Positions 40,197-47,740 of a stretch of DNA of 64,000 nt are shown here, one piece after another. How positions within the stretch are numbered: the first letter of the stretch is position 1; each line of letters opens with the position of its first letter. A program made the position numbers and the translations under genes. Source of the stretch: Phycisphaerales bacterium (GTDB lineage: Bacteria; Planctomycetota; Phycisphaerae; Sedimentisphaerales; UBA12454); contig PLMU01000009.1 in assembly GCA_003142595.1 (NCBI GenBank), positions 1-64,000 of the forward strand, given 5' to 3'. Below the pieces are notes generated by a model. It saw only the letters and a program-made list of their open reading frames with translations. It did not search any database and had not been told where the DNA came from.

Positions 40197-41606
40197 ATGG
40201 AAACGGATAAATTGAGTAAGAAAGCAAAACCTTTCATTTTGTTCACTCTGCTGGTTTCGTTACTGAATCTTGTCGGCGGATGCGCATCTCTGCCAAATGT
40301 TTCTAAAATGATTATCGAGAAGCAGGACGCGAACAAACCGCATCAAATCATTTCGGCACAGGGGCCGCTATCTGACAGTGAAAGCCAGGCCATTATTGAA
40401 CAGTTAAAAAGAACTGTTCCTCCTACCGATATTCTGACTGACTATTTGGCGGTTATGGATACATGGGGCATAACACCTCTGACAAGCGGCAACAAGGTCA
40501 CGCTCCTGGCCAATGATACTGCTTCTTACGCCGCGATGTTCAAAGCGATACAGAACGCTAAAGACCATATTAATATTGAAACCTTTTTCATTGAAGATGA
40601 CGAGATCGGCCACAAATTTTCGCAGCTCCTGCAGCAGAAACAGCTGCAAGGTGTCCAGGTTAATATTATCTATGACAGCTTTGGCAGCAGCAAAACTCCC
40701 GTTTCCTTTTTCAAACACCTGCAGGACGCCGGGATTAACTTAGTAGAATTTCATTCGACAAGTCCGCCCGGGACTTCGGGGCCATGGCTGCAATTGCGTT
40801 TCGATCACCGCAAGATTCTGATTGTCGATGGTACTCTGGCAATCACTGGAGGTGCCAATGTAAGTCGGGGTTGCTCGCTGAAGGGTTTTGGAGCGAAAAA
40901 TGGCAAGAAACCAGCAGTAACCTGGCGTGATACCGACGTTCAAATTGAAGGTCCTGCTGTTGGGCAGCTTCAAAAGCACTTTCTCGACACCTGGCAGCAG
41001 CGAGGCGGACAAAAACTCGCCAAACGGAGCTATCTCCCACAGCTGAAAGAAGAAGGAAACGTTCTTGTTCGAATAGTCGCCAACTCTCCCGGAGAGCATA
41101 AAAGACAGACCTTTGTTATGTATGTCTCGGCCATCACCTTTGCCCGGCATTCCGTGCATCTGACTACCGCATATTTCGTCCCCGACAAGCAGATAACCAA
41201 AGCCTTGACAGATGCAGCCAAACGCGGCGTCGACGTAAAACTAATTCTCCCCGCGCTCAGCGATTCCCCGATGTCCGTAGAAGCCGGACGGTCTTATTAT
41301 TCCGGGCTTTTGAAGGCAGGCGTGAAAATATACGAATACCGCAAAGCCATTCTGCATGCCAAGACCGCCGTAATTGACGGCATCTGGTCAACGGTCGGCT
41401 CAACCAATATGGATTATTGGAGTTTTTTAAGTAATGATGAGATCAACGCCGTTGTTCTGGATGGCCAATTCGCGGCTGAAATGGAATCGCTGTTCGAAAA
41501 GGACATCGGGCAATCCGATCAGATTAAATTGAAGGACTGGAAAAAACGCCCATTCTTCTCCCGCCTCGGCGAGTCATTCGCACGCCTATTCGTCTATTGG
41601 CTGTAA
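40197..41606 (+). CDS. Cardiolipin synthase-like phospholipase D lipoprotein
   Basis: 469 residues. The signal peptide ends in LVGGC, a lipobox, so it is probably a lipoprotein. Two phospholipase D motifs are visible: HRKILIVDGTLAITGGANVSRG (H-x-K-x4-D) near residue 205 and HAKTAVIDGIWSTVGSTNMD near residue 385. Family members join two phosphatidylglycerols, or a phosphatidylglycerol and an ethanolamine lipid, into cardiolipin. A lipobox rather than the usual two N-terminal spans resembles ClsC-like enzymes. The C terminus (KKRPFFSRLGESFARLFVYWL) is amphipathic, as in other Cls proteins. It precedes a DUF4239-like membrane gene. Confidence 0.88.
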   Translation: METDKLSKKAKPFILFTLLVSLLNLVGGCASLPNVSKMIIEKQDANKPHQIISAQGPLSDSESQAIIEQLKRTVPPTDILTDYLAVMDTWGITPLTSGNKVTLLANDTASYAAMFKAIQNAKDHINIETFFIEDDEIGHKFSQLLQQKQLQGVQVNIIYDSFGSSKTPVSFFKHLQDAGINLVEFHSTSPPGTSGPWLQLRFDHRKILIVDGTLAITGGANVSRGCSLKGFGAKNGKKPAVTWRDTDVQIEGPAVGQLQKHFLDTWQQRGGQKLAKRSYLPQLKEEGNVLVRIVANSPGEHKRQTFVMYVSAITFARHSVHLTTAYFVPDKQITKALTDAAKRGVDVKLILPALSDSPMSVEAGRSYYSGLLKAGVKIYEYRKAILHAKTAVIDGIWSTVGSTNMDYWSFLSNDEINAVVLDGQFAAEMESLFEKDIGQSDQIKLKDWKKRPFFSRLGESFARLFVYWL

Positions 41607-41690
41607 ACATTATTTGCCTCTTTTTTGTTTTTTCTCGATTTGCAGCAGAAAAGGTCTATAATAGCAAACCTCTTTTTGAAAAGGTGGACA

Positions 41691-42470
41691 ATGATTTCAA
41701 TTATAATTGGTTTGATAACTTTTGCCTGTGTCTTCGGCGGGGCGATGCTTGGTATGTGGCTTCGCGGTGTTTTGCCTGACCATCATCTGCGTGATGATTC
41801 GAAGGATGCTATGAAGGCCGGGATTGCAATAGTTGCCACGCTGTCTGCCCTTGTCCTTGGTCTGCTGATTAGCTCGGCAAAGGATTCATTGGACTCGATG
41901 AATGCCGCCTTTACGCAAAACGGCGCCAGGATAATTATGCTTGACCGCGTCCTTTGCTTCTACGGGCCCGAAACGCAGGAAATCCGCCGGCAATTGAAGG
42001 ACACCGTGCAAACAATGGTCGACAGGATGTGGCACAGGGACAAAATTAAAAAAAATAATGATATTAATAATGCAAAAACGCAAACCGCAAAGAGGACCGA
42101 TGGAATGGAGCTTATTGTAGATGACCTGCGGAAACTGACTCCACAAAACGATTCTCAGCGGCTGCTTCAAGCCCAGGCTTTGCAGATAGGCAACGACCTG
42201 CTGCAATCGCGCTGGATGGTAATAGAGCAGGCGCAGATTACGCTGCCTACGGTATTTCTTGTGATACTTATATTCTGGCTTACAATTCTTTTCATCAGCA
42301 GCGGCCTGTTCTCTCCATATAATTCAACGGTTATCATAGTTTTGCTTATATGCGCGATGTCGGTATCCTCGGCAATTTATTTGGTTGAGGATATGAGCCG
42401 TCCATTCCAGGGGATGATGAAAGTTTCCAGCGCTCCGCTTGAAAAAGCACTCGAACGTCTCGGCAAATAA
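41691..42470 (+). CDS. DUF4239-like membrane protein
   Basis: 259 residues from the ATG at 41691 (MISIIIGLITFACVFGG), with AGGTGG upstream; the in-frame ATG at 41625 is less likely. Spans: one near the N terminus, one around IAIVATLSALVLGLLIS, then a long charged cytoplasmic or periplasmic region (about 60-180), and two C-terminal spans (LPTVFLVILIFWLTILFIS; TVIIVLLICAMSVSSAIYLV) before RPFQGMMKVSSAPLEKAL. The last motif and order of spans match the DUF4239 family of unknown function. It ends in a strong terminator. Confidence 0.78.
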   Translation: MISIIIGLITFACVFGGAMLGMWLRGVLPDHHLRDDSKDAMKAGIAIVATLSALVLGLLISSAKDSLDSMNAAFTQNGARIIMLDRVLCFYGPETQEIRRQLKDTVQTMVDRMWHRDKIKKNNDINNAKTQTAKRTDGMELIVDDLRKLTPQNDSQRLLQAQALQIGNDLLQSRWMVIEQAQITLPTVFLVILIFWLTILFISSGLFSPYNSTVIIVLLICAMSVSSAIYLVEDMSRPFQGMMKVSSAPLEKALERLGK

Positions 42471-42477
42471 AAGATAA

Positions 42478-42508
42478 AAGGCCGGCCTAAAACCGGCCTT
42501 TTTTATTT
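42478..42508. terminator. Strong terminator between convergent genes
   Basis: AAGGCCGG (42478-42485) and CCGGCCTT (42493-42500) with a 7-base loop; T runs on both strands. Confidence 0.85.
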
Positions 42509-42551
42509 ATTTTTTCTCATATGAACTTGTAAAATAACTGAAATACTTTTC

Positions 42552-43292
42552 TTAAATCTTTAATTTCACATCAGCGTTTCGCCAAAGATAATAAACAGGT
42601 CTGTCTGAAAGTCTGCTGATGAATAATTCCGTTCTTTTTGAACAATCCGGCAGATTTCTCGCCCCTCTGCCGTAGGCGGTAAGAAAATCGGTAATCTGTT
42701 TATCAATAAAACTCTTTGCCTTTCCGCCAAGGCTTTGCAGTTTATTGTGCGTTGCTTCAATATCGACAAGATCGCTGGTTTCAATGCCGACGGCGCTGAG
42801 AGCCTGTCGCAGTTTTACGCTTCTTGTCGGCTCAGTTCCTTCAAACTTCATCATTCCCGCTTTTTCAAAAAAAGGATTTACCTTTCCCATCACGGCCAGA
42901 GCCTCGATATAAGGCATATTCAAAAGCGGCATTGTCTTTTCGACCAATTCATACGCAAGGCCCAAAGCTCTGTATCGCGGCTCAATTACAACCCTTGCTA
43001 TTGTGCGTATGTTTTGATTGATTAGCTGCATATTTACAGAGCTTGAGCCAAGCTGGGTGAATAATCCTTTTGTCGCGATATTGCGGAGCTGAACCGCACA
43101 GGCAGGCATTGAATAAATTATTATCCCGACGATTGGTTCAATTTGTTCTCGCATTGGGTGGGTGTCGATGATTTTATAAACAGCCGATACAGGACCGGTC
43201 TTGCCGTCGCGGTAGTGGAATCTGCTCAACGGTTTGTAGTCAGCGATAGTTCCGGGAACGATTTTCAGATATTTTTTTATTGTGCATTGCAT
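42552..43292 (-). CDS. GNAT acetyltransferase, C-terminal half of a COG2401-like system
   Basis: 246 residues from the ATG at 43292 (MQCTIKKYLKIV), with AAAGGT upstream and 4 bases after the stop of the ATPase ORF. The GNAT acetyl-CoA-binding segment is TIARVVIEPRYRALGLAYELVEKTMPLL (R-x-x-G-x-A form). FHYRDGKTGP near residue 25 and VEALAVMG-like IEALAVMGKVNPFFEKAGM are further hallmarks. In archaea and some bacteria an ABC-type ATPase is fused to such a domain (COG2401, MK0520); here the two are neighbouring genes. Substrate unknown. Phage Mu Mom, which modifies DNA, shares the GNAT fold, so base modification is one idea to test, not a claim. Confidence 0.8.
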   Translation of the reverse strand: MQCTIKKYLKIVPGTIADYKPLSRFHYRDGKTGPVSAVYKIIDTHPMREQIEPIVGIIIYSMPACAVQLRNIATKGLFTQLGSSSVNMQLINQNIRTIARVVIEPRYRALGLAYELVEKTMPLLNMPYIEALAVMGKVNPFFEKAGMMKFEGTEPTRSVKLRQALSAVGIETSDLVDIEATHNKLQSLGGKAKSFIDKQITDFLTAYGRGARNLPDCSKRTELFISRLSDRPVYYLWRNADVKLKI

Positions 43293-43296
43293 AAAA

Positions 43297-43946
43297 TTAC
43301 CTTTGATTTTTATAAACAACTTCAGCGTCGCCCGCTAAATGTTTAATGACAATCACTTCCGGCAGCAAATCAGCCAGTAAATCATCGTGTGAGCTTGCAA
43401 GGATAAAGATTTTGCCTGTCTTTGTTGCGAATTTTCGCAGGTTATGACTGATTACGGCAGCGGTTACCCTGTCTAATTGGCTGCAGAACTCATCTGCGAA
43501 GATGAATTGTTTGTCGTCTGCCAGTGCTTTTGCGATTCGGTAGCGGTATTTCTGTCCTTCGCTCAGATTTGCCGGTGAATTAAGAACGCAAAAGACATCT
43601 GTCAGGCCCGCATTGCTTAAATTCCTGAGAGTATCAAGAAATCCGCCCGGCACACAGTCAACGCAGGATTTATCGCTCGGCAGGGGGGGATGTCGTCGAT
43701 GTTAATTTTATTATCGCAGGCAAATGAATTGAAAAATTCTCTAAGCAGAACGCTTTTGCCGCTGCCTGACGGGCCGGTGATGTAGGCAATTTCGCCGGTG
43801 GATATTTTAATCTCACATTTGTGTGTGACAGTATTATTTTTCAGTCTCTGGACTGTTATGCCGAACGCCCGCATAACATCGGAGATTTTTTCGGTTACAG
43901 GCAGAACCCAGTCGAATTTTTTATTTGCGGATAATGTAGTAGTCAT
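43297..43946 (-). pseudogene. ABC-type ATPase broken by a one-base shift at a G7 tract
   Basis: Two overlapping frames together make one ABC ATPase of about 217 residues. The first (from 43946) has the Walker A GPSGSGKS and runs to DDIPP, then loses sense. The second resumes at LPSDKSCVDCVPGGFLDTLRNL and has the ABC signature NLSEGQKYRYRIAKAL and Walker B FIFADEF. The switch falls on seven consecutive G (43683-43689, seven C in the coding sense); eight would restore the frame. Options are phase variation, a mutation or a sequencing error. ATGA overlap with the HTH gene upstream and 4 bases from the GNAT gene make a tight operon. Confidence 0.85.
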
Positions 43947-44326
43947 AAATTCCTCATCTGATTTATTATTTTTCTCACTTTGTATCGCGACAGGTTTTTG
44001 TTTCTTGAGATATCTGTAATTGTCAGACCGTTTACAAAATGGTCTCTGGTTATTTCCATCTCTTTGGTTGACAGGTCATTTGTCTCTATCAGGGCGGTAA
44101 TGAAGTCATCGCGGCTGATTAGCCTGGCGATTTTTTTCAGTCTTCTTGCCATTGTTGCATCACTGACGGCTGCTGATTTTGCCATCGTTCTGAATTTCTG
44201 GCTGTCCATAAAGAGCCGGACCAAAGCCTTTTCCCTCTCAGCCAAAAGGTCTATTCTTCCTGCCGATTTCTCAAAAAGGTTCAAAAGCTCGTTTTTAGTA
44301 ATTTTTTGTTGTTTCTTATGGTTCAT
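43943..44326 (-). CDS. HTH regulator with two helix-turn-helix segments
   Basis: 127 residues, basic. A first helical region (SQKFRTMAKSAAVSDATMARRLKKIARLI) and a second (VNGLTITDISRNKNLSRYKVRKIINQM) each look like helix-turn-helix units, as in sigma-70 region 4 or phage-type regulators. The stop overlaps the ATPase start (ATGA). A dyad at 44364-44387 lies in its own promoter region, so auto-control is likely. It may act as a sigma-like or late-gene regulator of the phage-type module, but I cannot name the family. Confidence 0.7.
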   Translation of the reverse strand: MNHKKQQKITKNELLNLFEKSAGRIDLLAEREKALVRLFMDSQKFRTMAKSAAVSDATMARRLKKIARLISRDDFITALIETNDLSTKEMEITRDHFVNGLTITDISRNKNLSRYKVRKIINQMRNL

Positions 44327-44351
44327 AATGAAATCCGCAAAAATAGGCGGT

Positions 44352-44387
44352 ATTATATGACTTTAAGTTATATATACATCTAACTTA
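44352..44387 (-). promoter_or_regulatory. Promoter and operator dyad of the HTH-ATPase-GNAT operon
   Basis: TAAGTTA (44364-44370) and TAACTTA (44381-44387) are perfect 7-base arms with a 10-base spacer, upstream of a TATAAT at 44357-44352. The dyad covers the region expected for the -35 to -10 spacer; no good -35 is seen. Confidence 0.5.
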
Positions 44388-44588
44388 TGCGTATTTTAAC
44401 AAAAAATACTTAAAAAGCAAGGAAAAAGTTCATAAAAATTGCAAATATTTCAATAAGTTCACTAAATACTTAACAAGAATAGACTTAAAAAGTAGGATTT
44501 ATAAAGAATTTGCTTTTCACTCGGAATTTTGGTATTTTTATTGGGTTAATAAGAGCAGGCAAGTATCCAGCCTGTTCGGGACAAAGAT

Positions 44589-45569
44589 ATGGGACAGTCA
44601 ATACGACTTATTGTGAAACGGGGCGACCAAACTGTCAATAGATACAAGTTTGACAACACTCCTATTTATATCGGCCGAAAAGCAGACCTTCAGGTAGTCC
44701 TGCCGGATATGGCGGTATCGCGTGAGCATACCATGATTGATTTCAAGGAAGGCAAATGGACAGTCGAGGATTTGGAATCTGCCAACAAGACATACTTGAA
44801 CAGCGAGATAATCCGTAAAGCGCCGCTCAAAAGCGGAGATGTTATTAAGATAACAGGTTTTTCCATTGGAATAGATTTTGTTGAGTCTGCGGATGCTTCC
44901 GATAAAGAACAAACGGGCTCAACGAGCGATGATACTGTATCTTTAGATGATACGCAGACAGCAGCGGCAGCCCAGACAGACGACACAGAAGAGACAGAAA
45001 AGAAAGAGGTGACGGCAGGGGCTGAGGCGGCATCATTGTCAACGCCTCGCGATGAGGTAATCGTCAGAAAACCTGACGCAGCGCACGCACCGGCGATGAG
45101 ACTGGCGGCAAGAAGATTAAGTGATTTTGCTCAGGCAGTCGAGATGCTGGGCGATACTAAAAATCTTGATGAGATGGTAAAGGTTTTGCTTGATGTTTCT
45201 TTGAAGCAGTTTACCGCTTTTCGCATATGGTGCGGCTTGAGAAGCCAGAAGGCCGGCCCAATAACATATCAGGCAGGCAAAAGACGCGACGGCAAGCCTG
45301 TGCAGCTGAGCGAAATAAAAATGAGTCCAAAGATTATTGAAACATTTGAACGGGGTCAGTCTATCGTTCTGCCTCAAGTCTCAGCCAAGCTCGAACAGAC
45401 AGAAAGAATACGCTCAGCGATGATAGCGAGCATCAAGACGCCGAAAGGCTGTTTCGGCGTAATATATGTGGACAACTCTATGGTGCATAACCATTTCAGC
45501 CTAAGCGATTTGGATTACCTGATGGTTCTGGCGATGCATACCGCCGCGGTTCTAAAGAGCCATCTGTAA
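44589..45569 (+). CDS. FHA-GAF domain signalling protein
   Basis: 326 residues. An N-terminal FHA domain (residues about 10-95) shows the phosphothreonine-binding residues: IYIGRKADLQVVLPDMAVSREH with G-R and S-R-x-H, then N in ESANKTYLNSEII. A low-complexity acidic linker (about 98-165, rich in Thr, Asp, Ala) joins a GAF-like domain (about 175-325; DEMVKVLLDVSLKQFTAFRIWCGL to FGVIYVDNSMVHNHFSLSDLDYLMVLAMHTAAVL). It probably binds a phosphorylated partner and senses a small molecule. Output domain is missing, so partners elsewhere are needed. Confidence 0.9.
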   Translation: MGQSIRLIVKRGDQTVNRYKFDNTPIYIGRKADLQVVLPDMAVSREHTMIDFKEGKWTVEDLESANKTYLNSEIIRKAPLKSGDVIKITGFSIGIDFVESADASDKEQTGSTSDDTVSLDDTQTAAAAQTDDTEETEKKEVTAGAEAASLSTPRDEVIVRKPDAAHAPAMRLAARRLSDFAQAVEMLGDTKNLDEMVKVLLDVSLKQFTAFRIWCGLRSQKAGPITYQAGKRRDGKPVQLSEIKMSPKIIETFERGQSIVLPQVSAKLEQTERIRSAMIASIKTPKGCFGVIYVDNSMVHNHFSLSDLDYLMVLAMHTAAVLKSHL

Positions 45570-45594
45570 TAGGGGAGATTGCGGCACATTAATT

Positions 45595-45617
45595 CAGGAT
45601 GTTTCCTGTATTTTTTT
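45595..45617 (+). terminator. Weak terminator of the FHA-GAF gene
   Basis: CAGGA and TCCTG make a 5-base stem followed by TATTTTTTT. The rest of the gap to 45944 has no ORF that I trust. Confidence 0.4.
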
Positions 45618-45943
45618 GAATTTAGCAAACCTGAAAAAGACCCTTATTGTAACTACTGGAACAACAAATATTGCTGTGTTGTACATATTAGAATAGAGGA
45701 TTTTGAACGCTCTAATTTTAAATAGACGTTTTATTGCCGGTGCAATTCACCTGTCTTGCCTGTCTTAACAGGGCATTAAAAATATTAGCACGATTTTAAA
45801 AATTTTATGCGCTTTTACTTAATTTTTTATGGCCGATTGACGAACTAATACGTATAGGCAGTAGTGAGTGTTTTAGAATTGTGCGTGTTTACCGAAACAG
45901 AGCTTGCCACAGCGCAGGGTATTTGTTGAAAGGAGGCACGGCC

Positions 45944-46702
45944 ATGGAAAAAGCACGGAAGCTAGCCGAGATATTAGAACGAGTAAGAAGTGGGGAAGAC
46001 CCAGCCAAAATAAGACAACAAGCCCGACAGTTGTTATCCACACTAAGATTAAGCGATATCAGTAGAGCCCATAAGTATCTTGTGGGTTCTGGTGTGTCTT
46101 TTGACCAATTGCGGACGCTTGTTTATGCGTTTGCATCAATTTTAGGGGACCAGTTTGCGCTTTTGCGGTCAAACCTCGGGTCTGACCATCCTGTCCGCAG
46201 AATCCTTGCCGAGCATCAGATGTTCGAATGTTTTCTGTCGGACCTTGAAGGTGTAAATCTGATGATCCAGGAGGCGGAGGAACTGACAGAGTTGTCAAGC
46301 GAGTTTCGCAGACTTGAACATATCACAGGCCATCTGCAGGCGTTTGATGTTCACAGTCAGCGGGAAGACGACCTTGTTTTTCCGGCACTGGAAAGTTATC
46401 CCTGCAAGAGCATTTGCGCAGTTCTGCAAAAATCGCACTGGCGAATCAAAAATATGGTAAGCAACCTGACAATGGCGGTGAATAATTTCAAGCATTTTGA
46501 GCCGGTGCAGTTCAAGATTCAGGTCAGCGCACTGTCTTCAGCTATAATTCCGATTATGCGGGAACATATGTTCCAGGAAGACAATATACTTTTTCCAATT
46601 GCGATTGATGTAATTAAGGATGAGAAAGTCTGGTGGAGAATAAAACAGCTTAGTGATGAAATGGGCTATTGCGGTTTTGATGCCCAACCATGCTGCACAT
46701 AA
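45944..46702 (+). CDS. Hemerythrin-like (DUF438/HHE) protein
   Basis: 252 residues from the ATG at 45944 (MEKARKLAEILERV), with AAGGAGG 8 bases upstream; an upstream frame start at 45881 is less likely. Helical throughout. Residues 1-75 match the DUF438 N-terminal helical domain (KLAEILERVRSGEDPAKIRQQARQLL), and the rest has the HHE iron-ligand pattern: HPVRRILAEHQMF, HSQREDDLVFPAL, HWRIKNM and MREHMFQEDNILFP. It should bind a di-iron site and sense or scavenge oxygen or NO. It ends CGFDAQPCCT with a cysteine pair. Confidence 0.85.
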   Translation: MEKARKLAEILERVRSGEDPAKIRQQARQLLSTLRLSDISRAHKYLVGSGVSFDQLRTLVYAFASILGDQFALLRSNLGSDHPVRRILAEHQMFECFLSDLEGVNLMIQEAEELTELSSEFRRLEHITGHLQAFDVHSQREDDLVFPALESYPCKSICAVLQKSHWRIKNMVSNLTMAVNNFKHFEPVQFKIQVSALSSAIIPIMREHMFQEDNILFPIAIDVIKDEKVWWRIKQLSDEMGYCGFDAQPCCT

Positions 46703-46703
46703 A

Positions 46704-46770
46704 TCTCGCACCTATTTTCTATACCTGCTCTGCCTATGAAAATGGCGTGCGAAAGAAAATAGGTGCGGGA
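46704..46770. repeat. Long inverted repeat after the hemerythrin gene
   Basis: CGCACCTATTTTCT (46707-46720) and AGAAAATAGGTGCG (46754-46767) are perfect 14-base arms around 33 bases; with one mismatch they extend to 17 bases. No T run follows, so it is not a normal terminator. It may be a mobile-element remnant. Confidence 0.75.
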
Positions 46771-46780
46771 TTAAATTGAA

Positions 46781-46869
46781 CTTGCGGGGGGTTGAAGAAG
46801 AATGCTTTCTCAACCTCCGAGAAAGCGTTGCGTATAAGCTCCTCTACGGGGTATAGAGGAGCTTTTTTT
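46781..46869 (+). ncRNA. Candidate structured RNA ending in a strong terminator
   Basis: Three pairing options occur in a row. GGGTTGA (46790-46796) can pair with TCAACCTC (46810-46817), or GCTTTCTC (46804-46811) with GAGAAAGC (46819-46826). The element ends with AGCTCCTCTA / TAGAGGAGCT and a T7 run. The first two are mutually exclusive, as in a switch. It could be the 3' end of the hemerythrin mRNA or a small RNA; no promoter is evident. Confidence 0.45.
46836..46869 (+). terminator. Intrinsic terminator
   Basis: AAGCTCCTCTA (46836-46846) and TAGAGGAGCTT (46854-46864) form an 11-base stem with a 7-base loop and a T7 run. Confidence 0.88.
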
Positions 46870-46938
46870 AGTAAATTCAAAATTATGCGACTGCCTTTGG
46901 CGAATTATTCTTTATTAATTGCCGATAGATTGTTTCTT

Positions 46939-47379
46939 TCACGCGTTTTTCAGGGGTGTTGGTTTATCACGTTTGAGATGTTTGAGGATAAAACCCTCTA
47001 TGGCATAAAGAATGTATTGTTTTTCTTTAGCCGGGCTTTGTGCGACCCATACTGTAAAATTATAAAATTCCTGAACGTCAACGTCCATCCACTTCTTATT
47101 TTTAAGGAGAAATATCAACAGGGTGGTAATGGCAATTCTTTTGTTACCATTTTGAAAAGGATGATTTTTTATCATCAGATAGAACAGCATCGCCGCTTTT
47201 AAGGCAAATGTCTGATATAAATGTTTTTTACCAAACTTTTGAAAAGGTGCGAATAGACTACTTTCAAGTATATTAGGAAACCTTGTGGTGAAGTCTGGAA
47301 TCGGCTCATCAAAACTGAAATGTTCCTGTGCCAGTCTAAAGGCGATACGCTCAACTTCTCCCACATCAAGCGGCCGCAT
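46939..47379 (-). CDS. doc: Fic/Doc-family toxin
   Basis: 146 residues. The Fic motif HPFQNGNKR begins at H73 and is of the Doc type (HPFx2GNKR), which phosphorylates rather than AMPylates targets; phage P1 Doc phosphorylates EF-Tu. The upstream helices (PLDVGEVERIAFRLAQEHFSF) are typical of Doc-like proteins. The start overlaps the antitoxin stop by one base (TAATG), a classic toxin-antitoxin layout. Close to the antitoxin operators at 47659-47712. Confidence 0.92.
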   Translation of the reverse strand: MRPLDVGEVERIAFRLAQEHFSFDEPIPDFTTRFPNILESSLFAPFQKFGKKHLYQTFALKAAMLFYLMIKNHPFQNGNKRIAITTLLIFLLKNKKWMDVDVQEFYNFTVWVAQSPAKEKQYILYAIEGFILKHLKRDKPTPLKNA

Positions 47380-47630
47380 TATTCACTTCCCAGCTTTTTA
47401 AGTAGTTTTCCATACTGACGGACAACTTTTTTAACAGCAAGGTCGATTTGTTTCTTTTTGCTTTCTGAAAGTTCTTTGCCCAGTATTTCGTTGGCTATTT
47501 TGTCAGTTATGACGTAATTTCTGCCGATTTTTTCAGCGGGGATTTTACCGGCCTTTACCTTTTTATAAACGGCTATTCTGCTTATGCCCAAAAGGTCGGC
47601 AAATTCAGGTATTGTTAAGTGCTTTTTCAT
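47379..47630 (-). CDS. HTH antitoxin of the Doc pair
   Basis: 83 residues. The N-terminal half is an excisionase/MerR-like winged HTH (LTIPEFADLLGISRIAVYKKVKAGKIPAEKIGRNYVI), and the C-terminal half is a basic helix (KKKQIDLAVKKVVRQYGKLLKKLG) that likely covers the Doc active site. This is unlike P1 Phd; such HTH antitoxins with Doc toxins are a known variant. Four GTTAAC operator sites lie directly upstream of the start at 47630, so it should repress its own operon. Confidence 0.85.
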   Translation of the reverse strand: MKKHLTIPEFADLLGISRIAVYKKVKAGKIPAEKIGRNYVITDKIANEILGKELSESKKKQIDLAVKKVVRQYGKLLKKLGSE

Positions 47631-47658
47631 AACTTATTTGTATTAAACAGCTTACTAT

Positions 47659-47733
47659 GTTAACCACTATCTAATAGGTTAACCTATGTTAACCTATATA
47701 ATAAAGGTTAACATACGAAAATTCTGTTGTCAA
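47659..47733 (-). promoter_or_regulatory. Toxin-antitoxin promoter with four GTTAAC operators
   Basis: GTTAAC occurs at 47659, 47678, 47688 and 47707, with spacing 19, 10 and 19 bases, so the array is symmetrical. TTGACA lies at 47733-47728; TAACCT at 47710-47705, 17 bases away, is the likely -10 and overlaps the last operator. Confidence 0.75.
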
Positions 47734-47740
47734 ATAATTC

